From assembly GCF_013415325.1 (NCBI RefSeq), contig NZ_JACBYE010000044.1:1-38021 (forward strand): a stretch of DNA of 38,021 bases. The letters are read 5' to 3'. The notes below the pieces were generated by a model. That model did no database searches. It saw only the letters and a program-made list of their open reading frames with translations, and was not told where the DNA came from. Position 1 is the stretch's first letter, and the number at the start of each line of letters is the position of its first letter. The position numbers and the translations under genes are program-made. Below are positions 1 through 9,396 of this stretch, in pieces. The stretch comes from Sanguibacter inulinus (GTDB lineage: Bacteria; Actinomycetota; Actinomycetes; Actinomycetales; Cellulomonadaceae).

Positions 1-900
1 GCCCCGCCGACACCCCTCCCCGTCCTCTCGAGCGCCCAGGACGCGGCGGTCTTCGACGCCATCGGCGCCGCCCTCACCACCGCCTCCGAGACGGGCGACC
101 CGGCCGAGCTGGCGCCCAGGCTCACCGGCCCCGCGCTGACCCTGCGCACCGTCGAGCTGCAGGTGGCTGCAGCTGTCGGCAACCAGGACGGGCTCACCGA
201 GCTCCCCACGACGGTCCAGTCCGAGATCCTCCCGACGACCCAGACGTGGCCACGCACCTCGATGGCGGTCTCGGCCCGCCCCGACGACCTCGGGACCGAG
301 CGCCTGTTCGTGCTGGGCCAGGACTCGGCGCGCGCGCAGTACCAGCTCTGGGCCTGGATCCGGTTGTTCCCCTCGATCACTCTCCCGACCTTCGCCGCGC
401 CGAGCGTCGGCTCCGAGGCCGTGGCGCCCGACGACACCTCGCTGCTGGTCACCCCGGCCGACGCCGTCGCCCGATACGTCGACGTGCTGGCCTCGCGCGA
501 GGGCTCTGCCTACGCGGCCGACTTCGCGGCCGACCCGCTGCGGGCCGCTATGGCCGACTCCTTCACCAAGCAGACGGCGATCGCGGCCGAGCTCGCCGGC
601 ACCTACACCGAGACCTACTCGGCACCTGAGGGTGCCCTGCGGTCGGTGCGGACCGCCGACGGCGGTGCGCTCGTGGTCGCGCAGATCGACTCCGCGTCGA
701 CCCTGACGGGGGAAGAGGGCGCGATCGTGTCCCCTGCCGCCTCGCAGCGCGCGCTGATCGGCGACACCCCCGACTCGAACTCCGTGTCGTGGGGCCGGAC
801 GATCGTCGTCGGCATCTACGTCCCGCCGGCGGACGGCGGCGAGACCGGTCTGCAGGCTGTCGGGAGCGAGTTCCTCACGACCTCTGCGTCGATCCCCTGA
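1..900 (+). CDS. 3' part of a hypothetical (probably exported) protein, 5' end outside window
   Basis: The frame is open from the first base to the TGA at 898-900, so about 299 C-terminal residues are visible and the start is missing. The sequence is rich in Ala, Thr, Ser and Pro, with alternating polar/hydrophobic stretches typical of extracytoplasmic actinobacterial proteins, such as the segment LWAWIRLFPSITLPTF near visible residues 117-132 and the C-terminal segment GRTIVVGIYVPP. I see no catalytic motif, transmembrane helix or cysteine in the visible part. It resembles, from memory only, the DUF8094-type lipoproteins of Cellulomonas relatives; the missing N-terminus would show whether there is a lipobox. 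A strong hairpin at 990-1020 separates it from the next gene, so it is probably the last gene of its transcript. The function is unknown. Confidence 0.75.
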   Translation, partial: APPTPLPVLSSAQDAAVFDAIGAALTTASETGDPAELAPRLTGPALTLRTVELQVAAAVGNQDGLTELPTTVQSEILPTTQTWPRTSMAVSARPDDLGTERLFVLGQDSARAQYQLWAWIRLFPSITLPTFAAPSVGSEAVAPDDTSLLVTPADAVARYVDVLASREGSAYAADFAADPLRAAMADSFTKQTAIAAELAGTYTETYSAPEGALRSVRTADGGALVVAQIDSASTLTGEEGAIVSPAASQRALIGDTPDSNSVSWGRTIVVGIYVPPADGGETGLQAVGSEFLTTSASIP

Positions 901-989
901 CCGTCCCGGGTCCCCGACCCTCGCAGGGATCGCTCCGCCCAGGCAGCCAGACCGGCTCCAGGGGGCTCCTGGTCCGACAGCAGCACCCC

Positions 990-1020
990 AGAGACGGCCG
1001 CCCGGTGGGTGGCCGTCTCT
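990..1020 (+). terminator. Hairpin terminator after the exported-protein gene
   Basis: The 10-base arms AGAGACGGCC and GGCCGTCTCT are exact reverse complements around an 11-base loop, about 90 bases after the stop codon. No T-run follows, which is common in high-GC actinobacteria. A TAGAGT box at 1026-1031, just beyond the hairpin, could be the -10 of the following gene. Confidence 0.6.
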
Positions 1021-1113
1021 CTCGGTAGAGTGGTCCGAGCCCTCAGGCCCGCCCCGTCCAGCACGGACGGCGAGCCATCTCCCTTGTCACCGACGGATGG
1101 AAAGATAGTCCCC

Positions 1114-2058
1114 ATGAGTCAGCCTGGCGCACCCGGTCCCCAGTTCGACGTCCGCGGAGCGGTCGACCTGTCCTCGCTCGGCCGTCCGAGCGCCCCGCCG
1201 CCCGGAGCCCCGGGGGGCGCGCCCGCAGCCGGCGGCTTCGTCGTCGACATCACCGACGAGATGTTCCCCTCGGTCGTCCAGCAGTCGGCCCAGGTCCCCG
1301 TGGTGGCCCTCCTGTGGATGCCGACCGACGCCGAGAACGCACGTCTCGCGACGACCCTCGGGGCCTTGACGGCCGAGTACGCCGGACGGTTCTTGCTCGT
1401 CCGGATCGACGCGACCGCCTACCCGCAGATCGCCCAGGCCTTCCAGGTCCAGGCCTTCCCGACTGTCGTCGCGGTCCTCGCCCAGCAGCCGGTCCCGCTG
1501 TTCCAGGGGACCGCCGACGAGGCACAGATCCGCTCTGTCCTCGACGAGCTCCTGACCGCCGCCGAGGCGAACGGTGTGACAGGTGTCCTGGCCCCGCCGG
1601 AGGGCCAGCAGCCGACGGTCCCCGCTGTCGCAGCCGCGCCTGAGCCCGAGCTCCCCCCGCTGCACCAGAAGGCCTACGACGCGATCGAGGCCGACGACCT
1701 CGAGACGGCCGTCGCGGCCTACGAGCAGGCACTGCGCGAAGACCCCCGAGACCACCTGGCGACCGCAGGTCTGGCGCAGGCGCGCCTCCTGCTCCGCACC
1801 CGCGGGGCGGACCTCGCGACGGTCCGTGCCGCCGCGGCCGACCACCCGGAGGACGTCGAGGCGCAGCTCGCCGTGGCCGACCTCGATCTCCTGGGCGGCA
1901 AGGTGGAAGACGCCCTGGGTCGTCTCATCGAGCTCGTCCCCGACGCCGAGGACAAGGACGTGCTCCGCAAGCGTCTCGTGGAGTACTTCGACCTCCTCGG
2001 CCCGCAGGACCCGCGGGTCGCACCAGCCCGCCGAGCCCTGACGAACGCGCTCTACTGA
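1114..2058 (+). CDS. Thioredoxin-fold/TPR protein, CnoX (YbbN)-like, without CxxC
   Basis: The protein has 314 residues. Residues 1-40 are a Pro/Gly/Ala-rich disordered leader, about 41-150 a thioredoxin fold, and about 195-310 TPR-like helices (KAYDAIEADDLETAVAAYEQAL and following). In E. coli this architecture belongs to CnoX/YbbN, a chaperedoxin that holds unfolding proteins and hands them to chaperones. The thioredoxin CGPC site is replaced by a cysteine-free segment after Trp68 (WMPTDAENA), whereas the cis-proline region AFPTV (Pro116) remains. Redox activity is therefore unlikely and a holdase or scaffold role is inferred. The ATG at 1114 was preferred to an in-frame GTG at 1009 because the latter lies inside the upstream terminator hairpin and the extra 35 residues look non-coding; GGAAAG at about 1099-1104 can act as ribosome site. 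It ends before a strong terminator and appears monocistronic. The protein is predicted to be cytoplasmic. Confidence 0.85.
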   Translation: MSQPGAPGPQFDVRGAVDLSSLGRPSAPPPGAPGGAPAAGGFVVDITDEMFPSVVQQSAQVPVVALLWMPTDAENARLATTLGALTAEYAGRFLLVRIDATAYPQIAQAFQVQAFPTVVAVLAQQPVPLFQGTADEAQIRSVLDELLTAAEANGVTGVLAPPEGQQPTVPAVAAAPEPELPPLHQKAYDAIEADDLETAVAAYEQALREDPRDHLATAGLAQARLLLRTRGADLATVRAAAADHPEDVEAQLAVADLDLLGGKVEDALGRLIELVPDAEDKDVLRKRLVEYFDLLGPQDPRVAPARRALTNALY

Positions 2059-2106
2059 CGGCAGCGAGTCCAGCCGGTCGGCCGTGACGAGCTGAGCGAG
2101 AGAGCG

Positions 2107-2149
2107 CAGGCGAGCCGCTGGGATCTTTCGATCACCAGCGGCTCGCCTG
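2107..2149. terminator. Strong bidirectional terminator between convergent genes
   Basis: The 15-base arms CAGGCGAGCCGCTGG (2107-2121) and CCAGCGGCTCGCCTG (2135-2149) pair perfectly, and inside them GATC/GATC can extend the stem around a TTTC loop with one bulged A, giving roughly 19 pairs. It lies between the CnoX-like gene (+) and the peptidase gene (-) that converge here. The symmetric stem can stop transcripts from both sides. Confidence 0.85.
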
Positions 2150-2231
2150 TTCCCCCAGCCGATGCCTCGCTCGGACCACGAGAGTCGTCCAGCCGACGTG
2201 CGCCGAGCGTGCGGTCAGGTGCTCACGATGG

Positions 2232-3515
2232 TCACATCGTGTACACGTACTTGATGCCGCCCATCTCGGTGGCTGCCACACCTGTAGTGCTGAAGATGCC
2301 CGAGTTCAGGCTCTTCCAGCTGTTGTTGGAGGCTGCCTCGTAGACCTGGCCGCCGTTGACCGTGTACACGTAGTTGACCCCGTCGGCTGACGTCGCAGCC
2401 AGCGGCCCCCGGCTGGGGATCCCGGAGTTGAGGTTCTTCCAGCTGTTGTTGGAGGCTGCCTCGTAGACCTGGCCACCGTTGACGGTGTAGACGTACTTGA
2501 CGCCGCCCATCGAGGTGACTGCGACGGGTCCGCTGGTGGGGATCCCGGAGTTGAGGTTCTTCCAGCTGTTATTGGAGGCTGCCTCGTAGACCTGGCCACC
2601 GTTGACGGTGTAGACGTACTTGACGCCGCCCATCGAGGTGACTGCGACGGGTCCGCTGGTGGGGATCCCGGAGTTGAGGTTCTTCCAGCTGTTGTTGGAG
2701 GCTGCCTCGTAGACCTGGCCACCGTTCACCGTGTAGACGTACTTGACACCGTCGATCGCGGTAGCGGCAACTCCACCGCTGCTGGTGATCCGGGTACTGA
2801 GGTTCTTCCAGTTGTTGTTCGACGCTGCCTCGTAGACGATCCCGTCATTGACGGTGTAGATGTACTTGACGCCATCCATGGTGATCGAGGCCACGGCTTC
2901 TCCGGCGATCCCGGTCGGGAGTGCGGACCATCCCGTGCTGCTCGCGGACTCGAACACCTCGCGCTTGAGGATGCCGGGGTTAGGGTTTGTCGCGGTGTCG
3001 CCGACCACCTTCTTGTAGGAGTACGGGACGTACTTTCCCATCGTGGCGCGTGTCCAGTTCGCCGCTACCGTCCCGACCCCTGGTGTCGACTCGTGCCAGA
3101 TCGTCGCTGAGGTGTGGGACGAGTTGTTCCAGCCGACGAAGAGGGAGCTGTGGGTGCCCGCGTCGAGGAGCATGTCTCCAGGCTGCAGCTGATCGAGGCT
3201 GGCTAGCCGGTTGCCATAGGTCGCGAGCGTGCGGGTGGATGCGCTCGTCGGAAGGTGCCAGGCCATGGAGACAAAACCGGAACAGTCTTGACGGTACTTC
3301 CGGCCGTCGACGTCTCCGGTCGAGAGGCCTTGGTTGTACGGGACGTTGCGGCTGACCCAGAAGTTCGCCCGCGCGAGGATCTCCGAGCGGGAGATCTCGC
3401 CGTCGACGGTCGAGGCGCTTGCAGTCGGCGCAATCAGAACCTGCCCACCGAGGAGCAGGAGGAATGCGAGAAGCACTGTGAGGTGATGCGATGTCCTACG
3501 TCGGACCGGACCCAT
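2232..3515 (-). CDS. Secreted NlpC/P60-like peptidase with C-terminal 41-residue repeats
   Basis: The 427-residue protein starts with a Sec signal peptide (Arg5-7, hydrophobic core about 13-30, cleavage probably after TASAS near residue 35). Residues about 40-170 form an NlpC/P60-like papain-fold domain: Cys78 in the motif DCSGFVSMAWHLP is the expected nucleophile, His122 in DAGTHSSLFVGW the expected base, and His141 or a nearby polar residue the third member. Such domains cleave cell-wall peptides, usually the D-Glu to diamino-acid bond. From about residue 180 follow six repeats of the type GGQVYEAASNNSWKNLNSGI...GVKYVYTVN, the last ending at the C-terminus; this looks like a small beta-propeller or lectin-like binding module, by inference. 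The ATG has GGGGAG 6-7 bases upstream. The gene is separated from glgB by about 200 bases and ends at the shared terminator 2107-2149. It is less GC-rich than its neighbours. Exact substrate unknown. Confidence 0.85.
   Translation of the reverse strand: MGPVRRRTSHHLTVLLAFLLLLGGQVLIAPTASASTVDGEISRSEILARANFWVSRNVPYNQGLSTGDVDGRKYRQDCSGFVSMAWHLPTSASTRTLATYGNRLASLDQLQPGDMLLDAGTHSSLFVGWNNSSHTSATIWHESTPGVGTVAANWTRATMGKYVPYSYKKVVGDTATNPNPGILKREVFESASSTGWSALPTGIAGEAVASITMDGVKYIYTVNDGIVYEAASNNNWKNLSTRITSSGGVAATAIDGVKYVYTVNGGQVYEAASNNSWKNLNSGIPTSGPVAVTSMGGVKYVYTVNGGQVYEAASNNSWKNLNSGIPTSGPVAVTSMGGVKYVYTVNGGQVYEAASNNSWKNLNSGIPSRGPLAATSADGVNYVYTVNGGQVYEAASNNSWKSLNSGIFSTTGVAATEMGGIKYVYTM
2312..2926 (-). repeat. 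Five tandem 123-bp coding repeats
   Basis: The landmark TCTTCCAG recurs at 2312, 2435, 2558 and 2681, and the related TCTTCCAG/TCTTCCAGT form at 2804, exactly 123 bases apart each time. A diverged sixth copy, one codon shorter, lies beyond 2926. The units 2435-2557 and 2558-2680 differ at one base only (G/A in the GTTGTTGG/GTTATTGG stretch), which shows a very recent duplication or gene conversion. Each unit encodes 41 residues, so the reading frame is kept when units are gained or lost. Confidence 0.95.
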
Positions 3516-3540
3516 GAAACTCCCCTTGCGTGGTACCGGT

Positions 3541-3585
3541 GCGGCTGGGTCTTGTCAGACCCAGCCGCGCGCGGAAGATTTCCGC
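3541..3585 (-). promoter_or_regulatory. Two hairpins in the 5' leader of the secreted peptidase
   Basis: The region 3516-3719 between glgB and the peptidase start holds two perfect stems: GCGGCTGGGTCT / AGACCCAGCCGC (3541-3568, 12 pairs, loop TGTC) and GCGGAA / TTCCGC (3571-3585, loop GAT). The larger one ends 25 bases before the peptidase ATG. It may terminate transcripts coming from glgB, or stabilise or control the peptidase leader; no T-run follows on the minus strand. The rest of the gap (3590-3680) is AT-richer than its surroundings and may hold the promoter, but I could not assign one with confidence. Confidence 0.5.
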
Positions 3586-3719
3586 ACCGCAAGCTATCAC
3601 TCACGGGTCGAGGTCTTCGAGGACCTACGACCTGGCATTAGGGAGTAATTCTTGAAAAATGTACGCGCATCGGGGTGAATTCTCGGCGAGTCGAGAAGAT
3701 GCGCCGTGGCTTCTGCCCG

Positions 3720-5930
3720 TCAGCCCTCTGGAATCAGGTACACGGCCCCGAGCGGCGGGACCTGCACGAGTGCCGAGAACGGCCGCCCGGTCCAGGGGAC
3801 GTCGTCGGAGTGCACGGCTCCCAGGTTGCCCACCTCGGACCCGCCGTAGACCTGCGCGTCGGTGTTCATGACCTCACGCCACGTCCCGCCCGAGGGCAGG
3901 GGCAGCCTGTAGTCGAGGTGCGGCGTCCCGGCGAAGTTGATGACGACGGCCATGACGTTGCCCTCGCGGTCCCGTCGCAGGAAGGAGAGCACGTTGTGGT
4001 CGGCGTCCGAGGCGTCGAGCCACTCGAATCCCGCGGGGTCGTGGTCGAGAGCCCACAGCGCCGGGTGGTCGCGGTAGACCGTGTTGAGGTCACGCACGAG
4101 CCGCTGGACCCCGGCGTGCGGGGCGTGGTCGAGCAGGTACCAGTCGAGGCTGCGCGACTCGGCCCACTCGGTGCCCTGGGCCAGCTCGTTGCCCATGAAG
4201 GTCAGCTGCTTGCCCGGGTGCGCCCACTGGTACGCGAAGAGCGTGCGGACCCCGGCGAGCTGCTGCCAGTCGTCTCCGGGCATCTTGCGCAGCAACGAGC
4301 CTTTGCCGTGCACGACCTCGTCGTGGCTGATCGGCAGCACGAACTGCTCGGAGTAGGCGTACACCAGCGAGAACGTCGCCTCGTGGTGGTGGTACCGCCG
4401 GTTGACGGGCTCCTCGGCCAGGTACCGGAGGGTGTCGTTCATCCACCCCATGTTCCACTTGAGGCCGAAGCCGAGCCCGCCACCGTCGGTCGGCTTCGTG
4501 ACGCCGGGCCACGCGGTCGACTCCTCGGCGATCATCATGATCCCGGGGGTGCGGCGGTAGGCCGTCGCGTTGGTCTCCTGCAGGAACGCGATCGCCTCGA
4601 GGTTCTCGCGCCCGCCGTGGACGTTCGGTCGCCACTGGCCGGGCTCGCGGGAGTAGTCGAGGTAGAGCATCGAGGCCACGGCGTCGACACGCAGCGCGTC
4701 GACGTGGAACTCCTCGAGCCAGTAGGTCGCGTTGGCGACGAGGAAGTTGCGCACCTCGGGCCGACCGAAGTTGAACACGTAGGTGCCCCAGTCCTGCTGC
4801 TCGCCGAGCATCGGGTCTGGGTGCTCGTAGAGCGGGGTCCCGTCGAAGCGGGCCAGAGCCCACGAGTCCTTGGGGAAGTGCGCGGGGACCCAGTCGACGA
4901 TCACGCCGATCCCTGCCTGGTGGAGCGAGTCGACGAGGAACCTGAAGTCGTCGGGGTGCCCGAAGCGTGAGGTCGGTGCGTAGTAGGACGTCACCTGGTA
5001 GCCCCACGAGCCGCCAAAGGGGTGCTCCGCGACGGGCATGAGCTCGACGTGCGTGAAGCCCATGTCGACCACGTAGTCGGTCAGCTGCTCGGCGAGCTCG
5101 CGGTACGAGAGGGTCTGGCGCCACGAGCCGAGGTGGACCTCGTAGATGCTCAGCGGCGCGTTGTGCGGGTCGTTCGCGGCCCGACGCTCGAGCCAGTCGG
5201 CATCCTGCCACTCGTAGGCGGACTCGACGACGACCGACGCCGTGGCCGGCGGGATCTCGGTGCCCTGGGCCATGGGGTCGGCCTTCTGGTGCCACGAGCC
5301 GTCGGCCGAGAGGATCTCGAACTTGTAGCGAGACCCGGCGGTGACGTCAGGGACGAACAGCTCCCACAGACCTGTCGAGCCGAGGGACCGCATCGGGTGG
5401 CTCGAGCCGGACCAGGTGTTGAAGTCGCCGATCACGCGGACGGCGCGCGCGTTGGGAGCCCAGACCGCGAAGGCGGTCCCGTGGACCTCGCCGAGCGTGC
5501 CGGGGAAGGTCTTGGTATTCGCGCCGAGGACGGTCCAGAGCTCTTCGTGGCGGCCCTCGCGGACGAGGTGCTGGTCGAGCTCGCCGACAGTCGGCAAGAA
5601 CCTGTACGGGTCGTCGGCGACTGTCACGTCCTCGCCGTAGCGGGCTCTCACGCGGTAGTCCGGGACGTGCCCGCCGGCGTCGGGCAGGACTGCGGCCCAC
5701 ACCCCCTCGTGCTCGTGCTCGGCAGGGGTGGCCCCGTGCTCGGTGAGGATCTCCACCTCGTCGGCGAGGGGGCGCACCACGCGGACCGTCACGGCCCCCG
5801 AGCCTGGGTCGACGTGCCCGCCGAGGACGCTGTGCGGGGCGAAGAAGGTGCCGTGCGCGACGGCTGCGAGGTCGTCGAGGGTCGCGGGGACCCGGGACGC
5901 TGCGGGAGCCGGTGCTTCAGAGTCGGTCAT
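3720..5930 (-). CDS. glgB: 1,4-alpha-glucan branching enzyme
   Basis: The 736-residue protein is a GH13 branching enzyme that cuts an alpha-1,4 chain and rejoins it as an alpha-1,6 branch. It has the usual order: an N-terminal beta domain, a CBM48 (about 130-230, [20 protein letters not shown]), the TIM barrel, and a C-terminal beta domain. Catalytic residues are visible: nucleophile Asp416 in [13 protein letters not shown], acid Glu469 in MMIAEEST, and the third Asp in [14 protein letters not shown]. Length matches the family (about 730). The ATG at 5930 is preceded by GGTAGGG; the frame is open further upstream but overlaps maltokinase and reads as non-protein. It lies 70 bases after maltokinase and is the last gene of the glgE-treS-mak-glgB operon, where its job is to branch the linear glucan made by GlgE. 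Confidence 0.97.
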   Translation of the reverse strand: MTDSEAPAPAASRVPATLDDLAAVAHGTFFAPHSVLGGHVDPGSGAVTVRVVRPLADEVEILTEHGATPAEHEHEGVWAAVLPDAGGHVPDYRVRARYGEDVTVADDPYRFLPTVGELDQHLVREGRHEELWTVLGANTKTFPGTLGEVHGTAFAVWAPNARAVRVIGDFNTWSGSSHPMRSLGSTGLWELFVPDVTAGSRYKFEILSADGSWHQKADPMAQGTEIPPATASVVVESAYEWQDADWLERRAANDPHNAPLSIYEVHLGSWRQTLSYRELAEQLTDYVVDMGFTHVELMPVAEHPFGGSWGYQVTSYYAPTSRFGHPDDFRFLVDSLHQAGIGVIVDWVPAHFPKDSWALARFDGTPLYEHPDPMLGEQQDWGTYVFNFGRPEVRNFLVANATYWLEEFHVDALRVDAVASMLYLDYSREPGQWRPNVHGGRENLEAIAFLQETNATAYRRTPGIMMIAEESTAWPGVTKPTDGGGLGFGLKWNMGWMNDTLRYLAEEPVNRRYHHHEATFSLVYAYSEQFVLPISHDEVVHGKGSLLRKMPGDDWQQLAGVRTLFAYQWAHPGKQLTFMGNELAQGTEWAESRSLDWYLLDHAPHAGVQRLVRDLNTVYRDHPALWALDHDPAGFEWLDASDADHNVLSFLRRDREGNVMAVVINFAGTPHLDYRLPLPSGGTWREVMNTDAQVYGGSEVGNLGAVHSDDVPWTGRPFSALVQVPPLGAVYLIPEG

Positions 5931-6000
5931 AGCCCTACCATTCCATGGTCGAGAGGGTCGTGCAGGGCCAGGCGCGCACGACGGGTCAGAAGGCAGGTGG

Positions 6001-7539
6001 TCAGGCACCGCGGCCGGTGCGCCCGGCGTCTGCCGAGGTGAGGGGCGCGGGCAGCCCGCTGAGCACGCGGTCGACGGCGTCGAGCGGGATCGAGATCCAG
6101 GAGGGCCTGTTGCGCTCTTCGTAGACGACCTCGTAGAGGGCCTTGTCGAGCTCGAAGGCGTCGCGGATGAGCACCCTGTCGGCGAGCGACGGCGGACGGC
6201 CGAAACCGAGGGCCCCCGGGACGCTGAGGTAGCCCGTGTAGCCCTCGAGGAAGGCCCGACGGGCCGAGCGTGCCCACTCGCTCGACGTCGCGCCGCCGAC
6301 TGCGGAGGCGTAGTCGAAGGAGCGCAGCATGCCGGCCACGTCGCGCTCGCCCAGGTCCGGACGGGTGCGCTCGGCGAGCGGACGCAACGGCTCGCCCTCG
6401 AAGTCGAGGATGCGCCAGCCCTTCTGCGGGCTGTAGAGGGCCTGGCCGAGGTGGAGGTCTCCGTGGATGCGCTGGACCGGGGGGAGGGGGCGTCCTTGAC
6501 GGACGGCCTCTTCGGCCACGCCGCGCATGTGCTCGAGGAAGGCCTCGATCTGGTCGACCCTGGACCGCACGGCCGTGCTGGCCCCGGCAGCCGACCTGAC
6601 CCTGCGGTGCATCGCGTCGAGCAGCCACTCGGGGTCGGCCTCGTGCACCTCGGAGGCGAATGCACGGCGCAGGGCGCTGTGCATCTGGGCCACCTGGGTC
6701 CCGAGCTCGCGCGCCGGGTTGGCGAAGGGCTGACCCTCACGGGCGAAGTCGCAGGCGAGCTCGAAGCCGTCCCGCGCCTGCGGCACGAGCTCGGCGAGCA
6801 CCCCGGTGTGCGTGGTCCAGGTCCGGGGGAGTGCGGTCGGGGCAGCAGCGGCGTTCTCGCCTGCCGCAGGACCCCCGCCCACCACGGCGCCCTCGTCGAC
6901 CGCGGTCTCGCTCCACGCGTAGGGAGCGGGCACGCCGCCCCAGCCCTCGCGGGTCAGGGCCAGCGGCACGACGATGTCGGGGTTCTGGCCGGGGGCCAGC
7001 GCCCGGATGACCTTGAGCATCGACCCGCCGGAGACGGACGGCAGCAAGATCGAGGTGTTCGACTGCTCGCCGGTGAGGACGTGCAGGCCTCGGACGTCGA
7101 ACCGTGCCGGGCTGAAGGCGGAGCTGGACTCCCCACCCGCAGCACCCGAGCCCTCGGCCCAGGTGGCCCTCTCGAGCCACGCCGAGACGAAGGCCGGGTG
7201 GTAGGCCCCGTCGAGCAGCCGGCTGCCGTCGGAGAGGACAGCCACCAGCCCGCGGGCGTCGACCGCCGCGGGTGGTGTCCCGGCCGGCTCGAGCACGAGC
7301 GGCACCTGCAGGGTCAGCGGCGACGAGGACGAGGTCCCCGCCACCCGCAGCAGGTCGACGACAGCGTGCGCGCCGTGCTCGTCGGTCCCGAGGTCGGTCC
7401 GGGAGACCCGGACGACCGACGTCGCGTCGGCCGTCGTCGGGAACCACCGGCGCTCGGGCAACCAGGCGCGCACGGCCTCGAGGACGTCCGGGGCGTCGAG
7501 ACGCTCGGAGGTCTCCGGTGCTGGGCTCTCGTGTGCCAT
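6001..7539 (-). CDS. mak: Maltokinase (Pep2-type)
   Basis: The 512-residue protein phosphorylates maltose with ATP to give maltose-1-phosphate, the donor used by GlgE. The N-terminal segment [21 protein letters not shown] is the typical maltokinase N-cap. The kinase-like C-terminal half carries the Brenner-type motif [13 protein letters not shown] (His359, Asp361) and the metal-binding [35 protein letters not shown]. It is a stand-alone protein, whereas many actinobacteria have it fused to the C-terminus of TreS. Here a 63-base gap containing a hairpin separates the two. Residues about 240-275 ([18 protein letters not shown]) are a low-complexity insertion. The start is ATG at 7539, with a weak purine-rich GGCAGG about 13 bases upstream. 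Confidence 0.93.
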   Translation of the reverse strand: MAHESPAPETSERLDAPDVLEAVRAWLPERRWFPTTADATSVVRVSRTDLGTDEHGAHAVVDLLRVAGTSSSSPLTLQVPLVLEPAGTPPAAVDARGLVAVLSDGSRLLDGAYHPAFVSAWLERATWAEGSGAAGGESSSAFSPARFDVRGLHVLTGEQSNTSILLPSVSGGSMLKVIRALAPGQNPDIVVPLALTREGWGGVPAPYAWSETAVDEGAVVGGGPAAGENAAAAPTALPRTWTTHTGVLAELVPQARDGFELACDFAREGQPFANPARELGTQVAQMHSALRRAFASEVHEADPEWLLDAMHRRVRSAAGASTAVRSRVDQIEAFLEHMRGVAEEAVRQGRPLPPVQRIHGDLHLGQALYSPQKGWRILDFEGEPLRPLAERTRPDLGERDVAGMLRSFDYASAVGGATSSEWARSARRAFLEGYTGYLSVPGALGFGRPPSLADRVLIRDAFELDKALYEVVYEERNRPSWISIPLDAVDRVLSGLPAPLTSADAGRTGRGA

Positions 7540-7572
7540 AGGGGTGAACCTGCCGTCCTCGTCGTCGTGGAC

Positions 7573-7592
7573 CGACCGCCCGGAGGCGGTCG
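7573..7592 (-). other. Intercistronic hairpin between treS and mak
   Basis: The arms CGACCGCC and GGCGGTCG pair over 8 bases around a CGGA loop, in the 63-base gap between the treS stop and the mak start. There is no T-run. It may tune the treS/mak mRNA ratio by partial termination or by blocking 3' decay; this is inference. Confidence 0.5.
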
Positions 7593-7602
7593 TCGCTCCC
7601 GT

Positions 7603-9392
<1,790 letters not shown>

Positions 9393-9396
<4 letters not shown>

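Noticed and set aside
2312-2926. CRISPR array
   Set aside because: The repeats are directly adjacent 123-bp coding units without spacers and stay in one reading frame.
3516-3719. c-di-AMP (ydaO-type) riboswitch before the NlpC/P60-like gene
   Set aside because: The known association made it worth a look, but I could not find the conserved core segments, and the leader is mostly two simple hairpins.
5931-6740. N-terminal extension of glgB, whose frame is open upstream into maltokinase
   Set aside because: The upstream translation is Arg/Ser/Pro-rich and overlaps the true maltokinase frame. The MTDSEAPAP start has a ribosome site and fits family length.
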